DNA of 64,000 nucleotides from Streptomyces sp. RFCAC02 (GCF_004193175.1 NZ_SAUH01000001.1:4931501-4995500); one strand, 5' to 3'. Shown: positions 25,439 to 36,324, counted from the first letter of the stretch. Numbers and translations are program-made. Notes: generated by a model from the letters alone, not told the origin.

Positions 25439-25533
25439 GCGCCGGGACCGCCGAGAACATCGTCGGGCTCTGCCTCGCCGTGGGTCTGCTCGGCTACCTC
25501 GTCGCCGCGCTGCTGTTTCCCGAGAGGTTCTGA
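25435..25533 (+). CDS. kdpF: KdpF, small subunit of the K+-transporting ATPase
   Basis: 32 residues from GTG 25435: [20 protein letters not shown] followed by [12 protein letters not shown]. The ending ALLFPERF and the single membrane helix are diagnostic of KdpF. It stabilises the KdpABC complex in the membrane. It sits 8 bases before kdpA. Confidence 0.85.
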   Translation: MSAGTAENIVGLCLAVGLLGYLVAALLFPERF

Positions 25534-25541
25534 GCGCGCCG

Positions 25542-27206
25542 ATGAACACCACGCTCGCGGACGTCCTCCAGATCAGCGCGCTCGTCGTCGCGCTCGTCCT
25601 GGTGCACCGTCCCCTCGGTGACTACATGGCCACCGTCTTCACCTCCCCCCGCCACCTCCGCGCGGAACGCTGGATCTACCGCGCGATCGGCGCCGACCCG
25701 GACGCCGGGATGCGCTGGCCCGCGTACCTGCGGGGCGTCCTCGCGTTCTCGGTCGCCGGGGTGCTGTTCCTGTACGGCCTCCAGCGGCTGCAGGACGTGC
25801 TGCCCCTCTCGCTCGGCTTCGCCCCCGTACCGGCGGACCAGGCGTTCAACACGGCCGTCTCGTTCGTCACCAACACGAACTGGCAGAGCTACGCGGGCGA
25901 GTCCACCATGGGCCACCTCGTGCAGGCCGGCGGCCTCGCCGTGCAGAACTTCGTGTCGGCCGCCGTCGGCCTGGCCGTCGCCATTGCCCTGGTGCGCGGC
26001 TTCGCCCGGTTCCGCACCGGCGAACTCGGCAACTTCTGGGCCGACCTCGTCCGCGGCACGGTCCGCATCCTGCTGCCGCTGTCCGTCCTCTTCGCGCTGG
26101 TCCTCGTCGCCCTCGGCGCCGTGCAGAACTTCGGCGACGGCGCCACCGCCGACACCCTCACCGGCGCCGCCCAGCAGCTCACCGGCGGCCCGGTCGCCTC
26201 CCAGGAGGCCATCAAGGAACTCGGCACCAACGGCGGCGGCTTCTACAACGCCAACTCCGCACACCCGTTCGAGAACCCGAACGGCCTCAGCAACCTGCTG
26301 GAGATCTTCCTCCTCCTGCTGATCCCCTCCGCGCTGCCCCGGACGTTCGGCCGCATGGTCGGCAGCGTCCGGCAGGGCTACGCGATCGTCGGCGCCATGG
26401 CCGTCATCTGGCTCGCCGGCGTCATCGCCGTCACGGTCGTCGAACGCCAGGCGCCCGGCGCCGCGTCGCAACTCGCCGGCGGCGGCATGGAGGGCAAGGA
26501 GCAGCGCGTCGGCGTCGGCGGATCCGCGCTCTTCGCCGTCTCCACCACCATGACGTCCACCGGCGCGGTCGACGCCGCGCACGACTCGTTCCAGGGCCTG
26601 TCGGGCGGCGTGCTGATCCTCGGCATGGCGCTGGGCGAACTCGCCCCCGGCGGCGTCGGCTCGGGCCTGTACGGCATGCTGATCATGGCCGTGATCGCCG
26701 TGTTCGTCGCCGGCCTCATGGTGGGCCGCACCCCCGAGTACCTCGGCAAGAAGATCGGCACCCGCGAGATCAAGCTCGCCGCGACCGCCATCCTCATCAC
26801 CCCGGCCCTCGTCCTCACCGGCACCGCGCTCGCCATGGCCCTGCCCGACGGTGAGGAGGCCATGGCCAACACCGGGCCGCACGGCTTCTCCGAAGTCCTC
26901 TACGCCTACACCTCCGCCGCCAACAACAACGGCAGCGCCTTCGCCGGCCTCGCGGCGAACACCGGGTTCTTCAACACCACCCTCGGCATCGCCATGCTGC
27001 TGGGCCGCTTCCTGCCCATGGTGTTCGTGCTCGCGCTGGCCGGTTCGCTGGCGGAGCAGCGCCGCGTGCCCGTCACGGCCGGGACGCTCCACACCCACAA
27101 ACCGCTGTTCACGGGCCTGCTGGTGGCGAGCACCGTCATCGTCGCGGGGCTGACGTTCTTCCCGGCGCTCTCGCTCGGCCCGCTCGCGGAAGGACTCGCC
27201 GCATGA
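25542..27206 (+). CDS. kdpA: KdpA, K+-binding channel-like subunit
   Basis: 554 residues, about ten membrane helices. The four degenerate selectivity-filter loops are visible: TNWQSYAG (first), [17 protein letters not shown] (second), [14 protein letters not shown] (third) and [14 protein letters not shown] (fourth). It receives K+ from outside and passes it to KdpB. The stop overlaps the start of kdpB (ATGA). Confidence 0.96.
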   Translation: MNTTLADVLQISALVVALVLVHRPLGDYMATVFTSPRHLRAERWIYRAIGADPDAGMRWPAYLRGVLAFSVAGVLFLYGLQRLQDVLPLSLGFAPVPADQAFNTAVSFVTNTNWQSYAGESTMGHLVQAGGLAVQNFVSAAVGLAVAIALVRGFARFRTGELGNFWADLVRGTVRILLPLSVLFALVLVALGAVQNFGDGATADTLTGAAQQLTGGPVASQEAIKELGTNGGGFYNANSAHPFENPNGLSNLLEIFLLLLIPSALPRTFGRMVGSVRQGYAIVGAMAVIWLAGVIAVTVVERQAPGAASQLAGGGMEGKEQRVGVGGSALFAVSTTMTSTGAVDAAHDSFQGLSGGVLILGMALGELAPGGVGSGLYGMLIMAVIAVFVAGLMVGRTPEYLGKKIGTREIKLAATAILITPALVLTGTALAMALPDGEEAMANTGPHGFSEVLYAYTSAANNNGSAFAGLAANTGFFNTTLGIAMLLGRFLPMVFVLALAGSLAEQRRVPVTAGTLHTHKPLFTGLLVASTVIVAGLTFFPALSLGPLAEGLAA

Positions 27207-29310
27207 CCACCACCACACCGTCGCCGCGCCCGGCCGATGCCGGGCGGGCCGCGCCGCCCGCCCCGGACGGACCGCGGCCGGCCGGGCGCACCCCGCGCGG
27301 CCGGTTCGATCCCCGCCTCATGGCGGCGTCCCTGCCCGAGGCGCTGCGCAAACTCGACCCGCGCCGCATGGTGCGCTCGCCCGTCATGTTCGTCGTCGAG
27401 GTCGGCTCCGTGCTCACCACGGTCCTCGCCGTCACGCACCCGGGCGACTGGTTCGGCTGGACGATCGCCGCCTGGCTGTGGGCGACCGTCCTGTTCGCCA
27501 ACGTCGCCGAGGCCGTCGCCGAGGGCCGCGGCCGCGCCCAGGCGGCCGCCCTGCGCCGGACCCGTACCGACATCGTCGCCCGCCGGATCACCGGCACCGG
27601 CGGCGCCGAGGAACGCGTCCCCGGCACCGACCTGCGCGTCGGCGACCTCGTGGTCTGCGAGGCCGGCGACGTCATCCCCGGCGACGGTGACGTGGTGGAG
27701 GGCGTCGCCAGCGTCGACGAGTCGGCCATCACCGGCGAGTCAGCGCCCGTGATCCGTGAGTCGGGCGGCGACCGCTGCGCCGTCACGGGCGGCACCCGGG
27801 TGCTGTCCGACCGCATCGTGGTCCGCGTGACGGCGCGGCCCGGCGAGACGTTCATCGACCGCATGATCGCGCTGGTCGAGGGCGCGGCCAGGCAGCGCAC
27901 ACCCAACGAGATCGCGCTCACCATCCTGCTGTCGAGCCTCACCATCGTCTTCCTGCTGGCCGTCGTCACGCTCCAGCCGTTCGCCGCCTACGCGGGCGCC
28001 GAGCAGTCGATGATCGTCCTGACCGCCCTGCTGGTGTGCCTCATCCCGACGACCATCGGGGCGCTGCTGTCCGCCATCGGCATCGCGGGCATGGACCGGC
28101 TCGTGCAGCACAACGTCCTCGCCACGTCCGGGCGCGCCGTCGAGGCGGCGGGCGACGTCTCCACGCTGCTGCTGGACAAGACGGGCACCATCACCCACGG
28201 CAACCGGCGCGCCGCCGCCTTCCTGCCCGCGCCCGGCGTCGACGCGGCGGAGCTCGCCGAAGCGGCGCAGCTCTCCTCCCTCGCCGACGGGACGCCCGAG
28301 GGACGCTCCATCGTGGAACTCGCCACCGGGGAGTACGGCAGGCCCGCTCAGGACAGCGACGGGCTCCCCGGCGCCGTGTGGGTGCCGTTCAGCGCCCGCA
28401 CCCGCATGTCGGGCGTCGACACCGGGGAACGGCGCATCCGCAAGGGGGCGGCTGTTGCCGTCGGCGCCTTCGCCGAGGAGCGGGGCGGCACTGTCCCCGG
28501 CGAGGTCCGCGAGACGGTGGAGTCCGTCGCGGCCGCCGGCGGGACACCGCTGCTCGTCGCCGACGGGCCGCGCGTCCTCGGGACCGTCCACCTGAAGGAC
28601 GTGGTCAAGGACGGCGTCGCCGAACGGTTCGCCGAGCTGCGGGCCATGGGCATCAGGACGGTCATGATCACCGGCGACAACGCCACCACCGCCCGCGCCA
28701 TCGCGGCGGAGGCCGGCGTGGACGACGTGCTCGCCGAGGCCACCCCGAGGACAAGCTCGCCCTCATCCGGCGCGAGCAGGCCGGCGGCCGGCTCGTCGCG
28801 ATGACCGGCGACGGCACCAACGACGCGCCCGCCCTCGCGCAGGCCGACGTCGGGGTCGCCATGAACACCGGCACCTCCGCCGCGAAGGAGGCCGGGAACA
28901 TGGTGGACCTCGACTCCGACCCGACGAAACTGATCGACGTCGTGCGGATCGGGAAACAGCTCCTGATCACTCGTGGTGCCCTGACGACCTTCTCCATCGC
29001 CAACGACATCGCCAAGTACTTCGCGATCATCCCCGCCATGTTCGCCACGGCCTACCCGGGCCTCGACCGCATCGACATCATGGGGCTCACGTCGCCCGAG
29101 TCCGCGATCCTGTCGGCCGTCGTGTTCAACGCGCTGATCATCATCGCCCTGGTCCCCCTCGCCCTGCGCGGCGTCGCCTACCGGCCGATGGGCGCCGACC
29201 GCCTGCTGCGCCGCAACCTCGGCGTCTTCGGCCTCGGCGGGCTGATCGCGCCGTTCATCGGCATCAAACTCATCGACCTCCTCGTCTCCCTCATCCCAGG
29301 CATCGGGTGA
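27203..29310 (+). pseudogene. kdpB: kdpB, P-type ATPase subunit, disrupted by a -1 frameshift
   Basis: The first frame (27203 to a stop at 28804) has the actuator domain with the TGES motif (ITGESAP), and the phosphorylation motif DKTGT with Asp325. It reads correctly to [14 protein letters not shown]. The expected continuation [31 protein letters not shown] is in the next frame and runs to 29310. One base is missing in the C-run 28743-28746; with it, a 702-residue KdpB results. As it stands the hinge Asp motif (GDGTND) and the last membrane helices are lost, which would abolish ATP-driven K+ uptake. kdpC overlaps its stop by GTGA. Sequencing error is a real possibility. Confidence 0.9.
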
Positions 29311-29915
29311 TCCGCGTCATGTTCCCCAACCCCCGCGTGCTCCTGGCCGGGCTGCGCGCCCTGCTCGTGCTCACCCTCGTCACCGGCGTCCTGTACCCGC
29401 TGCTCGTCACCGGCGTCGCGCAGACGCTCATGCCGGGCCGGGCCGACGGCTCCCTCGTACGGGAGGACGGCCGCGTCATCGGCTCCGAGCTGATCGGCCA
29501 GACCTGGAACGACGCCGACGGCGAGCCGGACCCGCACTGGTTCCAGCCCCGCCCCTCCGCGAGCGCCTACGATCCGCTCGCCACCGGCTCGGGACAGCTC
29601 GCCGCCGGCGACGCCGGACTGGCCGCCAGCGTCCGCGCCGCGCGCGACGAGGTCGCGGCCTTCAACGGCGTGCCCGTCGACGACGTGCCGCCGGACGCGG
29701 TCACCGCGTCCGCCTCCGGTGTCGACCCGCACATCTCGCCCGCCTACGCCCGCATCCAGGTGGACCGCGTGGCCGAGGCGAACGGCCTGCCGCCCGAGCA
29801 GGTGCGCAGCCTCGTGGACGACCGCACCGAGGGCCGCGACCTCGGCTTCCTCGGCGAGGAGCGCGTCAACGTCCTGCTGCTCAACCTGGACCTGCGGGAC
29901 CTGATCGCCGGCTGA
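29307..29915 (+). CDS. kdpC: KdpC subunit
   Basis: 202 residues; GTG 29307 overlaps the kdpB stop (ATG 29319 is an alternative). One N-terminal membrane helix (about 12-36) precedes an extracellular domain with [39 protein letters not shown] and [18 protein letters not shown], all typical of KdpC. It binds KdpA and increases the ATP affinity of KdpB. Confidence 0.94.
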   Translation: MIRVMFPNPRVLLAGLRALLVLTLVTGVLYPLLVTGVAQTLMPGRADGSLVREDGRVIGSELIGQTWNDADGEPDPHWFQPRPSASAYDPLATGSGQLAAGDAGLAASVRAARDEVAAFNGVPVDDVPPDAVTASASGVDPHISPAYARIQVDRVAEANGLPPEQVRSLVDDRTEGRDLGFLGEERVNVLLLNLDLRDLIAG

Positions 29916-29924
29916 CCGGCACCC

Positions 29925-29966
29925 CGCGCGGGCGGGCGCACGGACCGCCGTGCGCCCGCCCGCGCG
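29925..29966. terminator. 19-bp bidirectional hairpin between kdpC and the helicase-like gene
   Basis: Arms 29925-29943 and 29948-29966 pair perfectly with a 4-base loop, between convergent genes. Confidence 0.8.
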
Positions 29967-29968
29967 CC

Positions 29969-32377
29969 TCACACCGGCCGTACGTCCCGCAGCGCGGCCA
30001 GCCTCATCGTGTCGCCGCGCCCGATCCGGCTCGGGTAGGAGTACAGGAGGAACGGCGCCTCCATCAGCAGGTCGACGCCCGGCCGCACGTCCCGCTCGCC
30101 CGTCTCCGTCTCGTACTCGATCTCCACCGGCCGCCGGCGCCGCAGCGCGTCCCGCAGGCAGCCGACGGCCTCCTCGGAGAGCTGGGGCGCGCAGTACGCG
30201 ATCAGGTCGTCGTCCCGATCGTCCGACTCCAGCAGCCGCGCGACCGCCCGGAACAGCTCCTGCTCCCGGTCCCGCACCGGCCGCCGCGCCTCGCGCCGCT
30301 GCCGCGGCACGGCCGCAGGCCCCTCCCGCACCGGCTCGGCCCGGGTGCGCTCCGGCCGCTCGATGCGCACCGTGCCGTCCGGCGCCTCCTCCACCGGCGC
30401 GTACCCGGCCGCCCGCAGCGCCGCCAGCGCGTCGGCGGCCGGCGCGCGGCTCACCAGCACGGTGGGCGCCAGCATCCGCAGCCCGAGCGCCGCGAGCCCC
30501 CGGTGGTAGAGCAGCTCCCGCAGCAGTGCCGCGTCCTCGGCGTGCAGGACGCACGCGGCGCCCACGACGCGGACCCGGCCGTGCTGCCGCGCGGTGTCGT
30601 CGATCAGATACGCGAGCGGCTGCGGCAGCGGCCCGCCCCCGATCTCCGTCAGCGCCCGCGTGAGGTTCTCGGCCGTCTCACCGGCGTCCAGCGCCCGCCG
30701 GACGCTCGCCGGACCGAACCGCCACACCGACGCCGTACCGCGCGACTCCCGGTCGGCCGCGGTGTCCAGCAGCCGTTCGAGGCGGGCCGAAGGCGCCCCG
30801 GTCACGACGGCCGTCAGGTCGCTGCCGAGGCGCGCCGTGTCACGGGCCGCGGGCAGCAGCTCCCGCAGGCGGCGGGGCAGCTCCCCCTCGTCGGCGGAGC
30901 GCAGCGCCGCCCCCACCGGTGTCAGCGCGCCCCGCGCGATGACACCGAGCAGCCGGGCCTCGGCCAGCAGGGAGGCGAACGGCACCCGGTCCTCGTCCCG
31001 CTGCGCCACCCACGGCCGGTACCAGGCGATCATCTCCGCGTAGCCGGCGTCGTCGCGCAGCCCCCGGCCGGCCGGCAGCCGGCTCGCGGCCGTGGCAAGG
31101 GTGCGCCGGGCCACCAGGTAGTCGCGGCGCGGCCGGCGGAAGGCGAGCGGCGGGACGGGTCTGCCGTCCCGGTCCAGGACGCGGCTCGGCCGCGCCGGCA
31201 TCCGCCACCAGGCCCGCAGCAGTACGGCGACCCGCTGCGCCGGCTCGCCCGCGGCCCACGCGTCGTACGCCCCCGTGACGGGGAAACGGTTGTCCTCCCT
31301 GGCCAGCAGGCCGGCCTCCTGCGCCAGCTCGAGGATCAGGCCGGTCTCCGCCTCCCCGCACCGCGCGGCCCGCGCCACACGCTGCAGCTCGCGCGCCCCC
31401 ACCCCGGCCGACCCGGACCGCAGGCGCTCCGGCGGCCTGGCGGCGCACTCGAGCAGCACGGCCGCCGCATGGCCGGCGAACGCCGTCAGCGCCGCCACGG
31501 CCTCCCGCGTCACCTCCTGCTCGCCCACCGGTACGAGGTCGGGCGCGGGCGGCGCGGGCGTGAACGGCGCGCGCCACTCGTCGCCGCGCAGGATCGCCGC
31601 CACCTCGGCCGGGAGCTGCGGCCCGGGCAGGTGCCGCGTCCGCATGAGCAGGCCGTGCTCCAGCAGCCACCGCAGACCGGGCGCGTCGTGGGGGACCCGG
31701 TCGTCCCGGCCGTCCGTCTCCGCCGTGCCCGGCGTCGCCCCGGCCCGCAGCCGGTCGGCCAGCAGCCGTGCCGCCTCCGGGGGCGCGCCCGCGGCCAGCG
31801 GGCGGACCGCCGCCGGATCGGTGAGGAACGCGCCCAGCACCTCCTGCCGCCGCGTCCGCCCCGACTGCGGCGGCAGCCCGACCGCGGCCGTCATCTCCAG
31901 CAGCTCGGTGTGGGTGCGCTCGGCGAGGAGGTCGGCCACGGCCGGACCGAGCCCGAGCGGCGCCGGCCAGGCGCGCTCCAGCTGGGGCACGAGCCACAGC
32001 CTGCCGTCCTCGTCGGGCCACATCAGCGCCAGCCGCCGGAGCTGGGCCACCGCCCCCTCCGCGGCCTGCCGGCTGCCGGCGGCCGACAGGTCGAGCAGCG
32101 CGGTCAGCCGCTCCTCGGTGGCCCGCGCCCCGAGGGCGGCCGCGGCCTCGGCCGCCTGCTGGGCGGGCCGGGTGAGCTGGGCGACGGCCTGGGCCACGGA
32201 CGCGTCCTGCAGCAGCCGGTCCCTGAGCGCGCCGGGACTGGTGGGGGGCGAGGGGCGCAGGATGTCGGCCCTGGCGGTGAGCAGCTCGGCGAGCTGGGAC
32301 GCGGACAGCCCGCGCAGCCAGGACAGCAGGTGGGCCTTGGCTGGGCCGGACGACTTCGGCGTGGGGATCGGACTCAC
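29969..32377 (-). CDS. Helicase-associated (XPB N-terminal-like) DNA-binding protein
   Basis: About 802 residues from GTG 32375-32377; the frame continues to a GTG at 32476 that adds 33 residues. Alpha-helical repeats (AHLLSWLRGLSASQLAELLTARAD) start the protein, and C-terminal segments resemble the helicase XPB/Ssl2 N-terminal domain (YLIDDTARQHGRVRVVGAACVLHAED, RALDAGETAENLTRALTEI). A C-terminal WYL-like beta domain follows (RRPVEIEYETETGERDVRPG). There is no Walker A or DEAD/DEAH box, so it is not itself a helicase. It is widespread in Actinobacteria with unknown role, perhaps in DNA repair. Confidence 0.8.
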   Translation of the reverse strand: MSPIPTPKSSGPAKAHLLSWLRGLSASQLAELLTARADILRPSPPTSPGALRDRLLQDASVAQAVAQLTRPAQQAAEAAAALGARATEERLTALLDLSAAGSRQAAEGAVAQLRRLALMWPDEDGRLWLVPQLERAWPAPLGLGPAVADLLAERTHTELLEMTAAVGLPPQSGRTRRQEVLGAFLTDPAAVRPLAAGAPPEAARLLADRLRAGATPGTAETDGRDDRVPHDAPGLRWLLEHGLLMRTRHLPGPQLPAEVAAILRGDEWRAPFTPAPPAPDLVPVGEQEVTREAVAALTAFAGHAAAVLLECAARPPERLRSGSAGVGARELQRVARAARCGEAETGLILELAQEAGLLAREDNRFPVTGAYDAWAAGEPAQRVAVLLRAWWRMPARPSRVLDRDGRPVPPLAFRRPRRDYLVARRTLATAASRLPAGRGLRDDAGYAEMIAWYRPWVAQRDEDRVPFASLLAEARLLGVIARGALTPVGAALRSADEGELPRRLRELLPAARDTARLGSDLTAVVTGAPSARLERLLDTAADRESRGTASVWRFGPASVRRALDAGETAENLTRALTEIGGGPLPQPLAYLIDDTARQHGRVRVVGAACVLHAEDAALLRELLYHRGLAALGLRMLAPTVLVSRAPAADALAALRAAGYAPVEEAPDGTVRIERPERTRAEPVREGPAAVPRQRREARRPVRDREQELFRAVARLLESDDRDDDLIAYCAPQLSEEAVGCLRDALRRRRPVEIEYETETGERDVRPGVDLLMEAPFLLYSYPSRIGRGDTMRLAALRDVRPV

Positions 32378-32635
32378 CTCGGTGGCGTCAGGGGCGTGGG
32401 GGGACAGGAGCACGCGCGCGGGCGCGCGCCGGCGGATCCGGTCGCGGAGGGCGACACCTCCGAACCGGACCGTCACCGTAGCGTCCTTGCTACGCCCCCC
32501 GCGTCGGTTTCGGGGATATCCGCAGGCCGGCCGTCAACCCGCCGGGCCGCCCGTTCCCCCGGACGCACGGTGATCCATACGCGATCCTGACGCCCGCGGC
32601 ACCCGTGCGGACCCGTGGTCCGCGCCGCGAACGGC

Positions 32636-32641
32636 GAGAAT
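32636..32641 (+). promoter_or_regulatory. -10-like GAGAAT, probable leaderless start of kdpD
   Basis: GAGAAT ends 6 bases before ATG 32648. The open frame extends upstream to 32615, but that part overlaps the promoter. Confidence 0.4.
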
Positions 32642-32647
32642 GGACCC

Positions 32648-35236
32648 ATGGCACGACGCGGCAAACTCCGGATCTACCTCGGGGCGGCCCCCGGCGTCGG
32701 CAAGACCTACGCCATGCTCTCCGAGGCCCACCGCCGCGCCGAGCGCGGCGCGGACCTGGTCGTCGCCCTCGTGGAGCACCACGACCGGCCCCGCACCCGG
32801 CTCCTCCTGCGCGGTCTCGAGCAGACGCCCCGCCGCGAGCTGCGCCACCGCGACGGCGTCTTCACCGAGATGGACACCGACGCCGTCCTGCGGCGCGCGC
32901 CCCGCGTCGCCCTCGTCGACGAACTCGCGCACACGAACGTCCCCGGCTCGCGCAACGAGAAGCGCTGGCAGGACATCGAGGAACTCCTCGACGCCGGCAT
33001 CGACGTCATCTCGACCGTCAACATCCAGCACCTCGAATCCCTCGGGGACGTCGTCGAGTCGATCACCGGTGTCCGGCAGCGCGAGACCGTGCCCGACGAG
33101 GTCGTCCGCCGCGCCGACCAGATCGAACTGGTGGACATGGCGCCCGAGGCGCTGCGCCGCCGCCTCGCCCACGGCAACGTGTACGCGCCCGACAAGGTCG
33201 ACGCCGCGCTCTCCCACTACTTCCGGCCCGGCAACCTCACCGCCCTGCGCGAGCTCGCCCTCCTGTGGACGGCGGACCGCGTCGACGCGTACCTGCGGCA
33301 GTACCGCGCCGAGCACAACATCCACTCCACCTGGCACGCCCGCGAGCGCATCGTCGTCGGCCTCACCGGCGGCCCCGAGGGCGCCACCCTGATCCGCCGG
33401 GCCGCCCGGATGGCCGCCAAGAGCAGCGGCGCCGAGATCATGGCCGTCTACATCTCCCGCTCCGACGGCCTCACCTCGGCCTCGCCGCGCGAGCTGGCCG
33501 ACCAGCGGACCCTCGTCGAACAGCTCGGCGGAACGTTTCACCATGTGATCGGTGACGACGTGGCCGCCGCCCTGCTCGACTTCGCGCGCGGCGCGAACGC
33601 CAACCAGATCGTCCTCGGGTCGAGCCGCCGCAAGACCTGGCAGTACGCCTTCGGCCCGGGCGTCGGCGCCACCGTGGCCCGCGAGTCCGGCTCCGACATC
33701 GACGTGCACATCGTCACGCACGCCGAGGTCGCCAAGGGCCGCGGCCTGCCCGCCGCCCGGGGCGCGCGCCTCGGCCGCTCACGCCTGATCGCCGGCTGGC
33801 TCGTCGGCGTCCTCGGCCCCACGCTCCTGACCCTGCTGCTCGCGGAACCGTCGGGCGGCGCGGAGTTCGCGAGCGACGTCCTGCTGTTCCTGTCGCTCAC
33901 GGTGATGGCCGCCCTCGCCGGCGGCCTGCTGCCCGCGCTCGCATCGGCCGCGGTCGGCTCCCTGCTGCTCAACTACTCCTTCGCCCACCCCACCGGCGGC
34001 TGGACCATCGAGGAGGGGCACAACGTCGTCGCCATCGTCGTCTTCTTCGCCATCGCCGTGGCCGTCGCGACCGTCGTGGACCGCTCCGCCCGCCGCACCC
34101 AGCAGGCCGCGCGCCTGCGCGCCGAGTCCGAGACGCTCACCCTCCTCGCCGGCAGCGTCCTGCGCGGCGACGACACCCTCGGTGCCCTGCTGGAGCGTGC
34201 CCGCGAGACCTTCGGCATGGACACCGCCGCCCTCCTGGAACGCGACCCCGACCGCCGCCGCTGGACGTGCGTGCGCAGCGTGCCCGCCGACGGGCAGGCA
34301 CGGCCCCTCAACGGCCCCGAGGACGCCGACGTGGACGTGCCGATCGGCGACCGCGCCATGCTCGCCCTCTCCGGCCGCGTCCTGCCCGCCGAGGACCGGC
34401 GCGTCCTGAGCGCGTTCGCCGCGCAGGCCGCCGGGATACTGGAACGGCAGCGCCTGAAGACCGAGGCCATGCGCGCCCACAAGCTCGCCGAGGGCAACCG
34501 CATCCGCACGGCCCTGCTCGCCGCCGTCTCCCACGACCTGCGCACCCCGCTGGCCGCCATCAAGGCCAGCGTCTCCAGCCTGCGCTCCGACGACGTGGCC
34601 TGGTCCCCCGAGGACGAGGCCGACCTCCTGGAGAGCATCGAGCAGGGCGCCGACCGCCTCGACCAGCTCGTCGGCAACCTCCTGGACATGTCCCGCCTCC
34701 AGACCGGCACCGTCGAGCCCCTGATCCGCCTGATCGACCTCGACGAGGTCGTGCCCCGCGCCCTCGGCGGCCTCCCGGAGGACGGCGTCGACCTCGACAT
34801 CCCCGCCACGCTGCCGTACGTCGCCGCCGACCCCGGCCTGCTGGAGCGCAGCGTCGCCAACATCGTCGAGAACGCCGTCAAGTACAGCCCGCCCGGCACC
34901 CCCGTGCGGGTCCGCGCCAGCGCGCTGGGCCGCCGCGTCGAGCTGCGCGTCGTGGACCGCGGCCCCGGCGTCCCCGACAGCGAGAAGGAACGGATCTTCG
35001 AGCCGTTCCAGCGCCACGGCGACACACCGCGCGGCAACGGCGTCGGCCTCGGCCTCGCGGTCGCCCGCGGCTTCGCCGAGGCCATGCGCGGCACGCTCGA
35101 CGCCGAGGACACGCCGGGCGGGGGACTCACCATGGTCCTCACCCTCCCCACCAGCGACACCACCCCCGCCCCTGCCCCCGGGGACGCGGACGAGGAACGG
35201 AAGGCCGCCCATGCACCGGGTGCTCGTAGTCGATGA
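32648..35236 (+). CDS. kdpD: KdpD sensor histidine kinase
   Basis: 862 residues. An N-terminal KdpD domain with Walker A GAAPGVGKT (12-20) and VDELAHTNVPGSRNEKRWQD, then a USP-like domain (about 235-365), four membrane helices (about 380-478, DUF4118), a GAF-like region, HisKA with phospho-accepting His629 (AAVSHDLRTPLAAIK), and HATPase (NIVENAVKYSPPGT, GVGLGLAVARGF). It senses K+ limitation or turgor and phosphorylates KdpE. It is separated from kdpFABC by the convergent helicase-like gene, so structural and regulatory genes are transcribed independently. Confidence 0.95.
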   Translation: MARRGKLRIYLGAAPGVGKTYAMLSEAHRRAERGADLVVALVEHHDRPRTRLLLRGLEQTPRRELRHRDGVFTEMDTDAVLRRAPRVALVDELAHTNVPGSRNEKRWQDIEELLDAGIDVISTVNIQHLESLGDVVESITGVRQRETVPDEVVRRADQIELVDMAPEALRRRLAHGNVYAPDKVDAALSHYFRPGNLTALRELALLWTADRVDAYLRQYRAEHNIHSTWHARERIVVGLTGGPEGATLIRRAARMAAKSSGAEIMAVYISRSDGLTSASPRELADQRTLVEQLGGTFHHVIGDDVAAALLDFARGANANQIVLGSSRRKTWQYAFGPGVGATVARESGSDIDVHIVTHAEVAKGRGLPAARGARLGRSRLIAGWLVGVLGPTLLTLLLAEPSGGAEFASDVLLFLSLTVMAALAGGLLPALASAAVGSLLLNYSFAHPTGGWTIEEGHNVVAIVVFFAIAVAVATVVDRSARRTQQAARLRAESETLTLLAGSVLRGDDTLGALLERARETFGMDTAALLERDPDRRRWTCVRSVPADGQARPLNGPEDADVDVPIGDRAMLALSGRVLPAEDRRVLSAFAAQAAGILERQRLKTEAMRAHKLAEGNRIRTALLAAVSHDLRTPLAAIKASVSSLRSDDVAWSPEDEADLLESIEQGADRLDQLVGNLLDMSRLQTGTVEPLIRLIDLDEVVPRALGGLPEDGVDLDIPATLPYVAADPGLLERSVANIVENAVKYSPPGTPVRVRASALGRRVELRVVDRGPGVPDSEKERIFEPFQRHGDTPRGNGVGLGLAVARGFAEAMRGTLDAEDTPGGGLTMVLTLPTSDTTPAPAPGDADEERKAAHAPGARSR

Positions 35237-35891
35237 CGAGCCGCAGATCCTGCGCGCGCTCGTCATCAACCTCAAGGCGCGCAGGTACGAGGTGGACACC
35301 GCCCCGGACGGCGCGACCGCGCTGCGCCTGGCCGCCGACCGGCACCCCGACGTGATCATCCTCGACCTCGGCCTGCCCGACATGGACGGCGTCGAGGTGA
35401 TCAGCGGCATCCGCGGCTGGACCCGCGTCCCGATCATCGTGCTGTCCGCACGCCAGACCTCCGACGAGAAGGTCGAGGCCCTCGACGCCGGTGCCGACGA
35501 CTACGTGACGAAACCGTTCGGCATGGACGAACTGCTCGCCCGCCTGCGCGCCGCCGTGCGCCGCGCCGAACCCGGCGCCGCCGACGGCACCGCCGTCGTC
35601 GAGGCCCAGGGCTTCACCATCGACCTGGCCGCCAAGAAGGTCCACCGCGAGGGCCGCGACGTACGGCTCACCCCCACCGAGTGGCACCTGCTGGAGGTCC
35701 TGATCCGCAACGCGGGCCGCCTCGTCAGCCAGCGCCAGCTCCTCCAGGAGGTCTGGGGGCCGTCCTACCGCACCGAGACGAACTACCTGCGCGTCTACAT
35801 GGCGCAGCTCCGCCGCAAGCTGGAGGCCGACCCCTCGGCGCCGCGCCACCTGATCACCGAACCGGGGATGGGATACCGCTTCGAGCGCTGA
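35211..35891 (+). CDS. kdpE: KdpE response regulator
   Basis: 226 residues starting within the last 26 bases of kdpD. The receiver domain has DDE (8-10), Asp52 in IILDLGLPDMDG and the Lys in YVTKPFGMDE. The C-terminal OmpR-type winged helix carries LTPTEWHLLEVL and ends LITEPGMGYRFER. It is the expected activator of kdpFABC, probably through the GTCA repeats at 25231-25289. Confidence 0.95.
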   Translation: MHRVLVVDDEPQILRALVINLKARRYEVDTAPDGATALRLAADRHPDVIILDLGLPDMDGVEVISGIRGWTRVPIIVLSARQTSDEKVEALDAGADDYVTKPFGMDELLARLRAAVRRAEPGAADGTAVVEAQGFTIDLAAKKVHREGRDVRLTPTEWHLLEVLIRNAGRLVSQRQLLQEVWGPSYRTETNYLRVYMAQLRRKLEADPSAPRHLITEPGMGYRFER

Positions 35892-35907
35892 GGGCGGCGC
35901 GCCACGT

Positions 35908-35913
35908 TACGCT
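35908..35913 (+). promoter_or_regulatory. -10 element TACGCT, leaderless start of the OB-fold gene
   Basis: TACGCT ends 6 bases before ATG 35920, with no ribosome binding site between. Confidence 0.45.
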
Positions 35914-35919
35914 GATGGC

Positions 35920-36321
35920 ATGAGTACGGAGGGCCGATCCGGAATGCTGCGGCGGCTGCTGGGACGCGGCCGGGAGAGCGGCACCGGGGCGGGCGACGAC
36001 CTCGCCGCCGCGACGGAGCCACCCGATGCGGGCTGCACCCGCATCCGCGACTGCTGCGAGGGGCCGCGCGGCCGCCCCGTCCTGCGGGTGAGCGGCACCC
36101 TGCGCGCCGTCGGCGAGCGCACGGTCGCCGGCATGCCGGCGCTGCACGCCGAGCTGGACGACGGCACCGCCCGCCTGGACGTGGTGTGGCTCGGGCGGCG
36201 GACGATAGCGGGCGTGGAGCCCGGCCGGGAGCTGGTCGCCTCCGGCCGGATCGCCGAGATGCACGGGCGTCCCGTGCTGTTCAACCCCCGCTATCAGCTC
36301 CAACCCCTCGGACAGGAGTAG
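35920..36321 (+). CDS. OB-fold nucleic-acid-binding domain protein
   Basis: 133 residues. A basic start (MLRRLLGRGR) and flexible linker (about 20-35) precede an OB-fold region (about 45-130) with 'LRVSGTLRAVGERTVAGMPALHAELDDGTARLDVVWLGRRTIAGVEPGRELVASGRIAE', similar to the tRNA anti-codon/RecG-type OB domain. It is 3 bases upstream of the DUF3159 gene, a pairing common in Actinobacteria. Partner and role unknown. Confidence 0.85.
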   Translation: MSTEGRSGMLRRLLGRGRESGTGAGDDLAAATEPPDAGCTRIRDCCEGPRGRPVLRVSGTLRAVGERTVAGMPALHAELDDGTARLDVVWLGRRTIAGVEPGRELVASGRIAEMHGRPVLFNPRYQLQPLGQE

Positions 36322-36324
36322 CCA

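Noticed and set aside
28740..28805. Programmed frameshifting in kdpB
   Set aside because: There is no heptameric slippery site or other evidence of recoding, and KdpB in other bacteria is read in one frame. Sequencing error or mutation is simpler.
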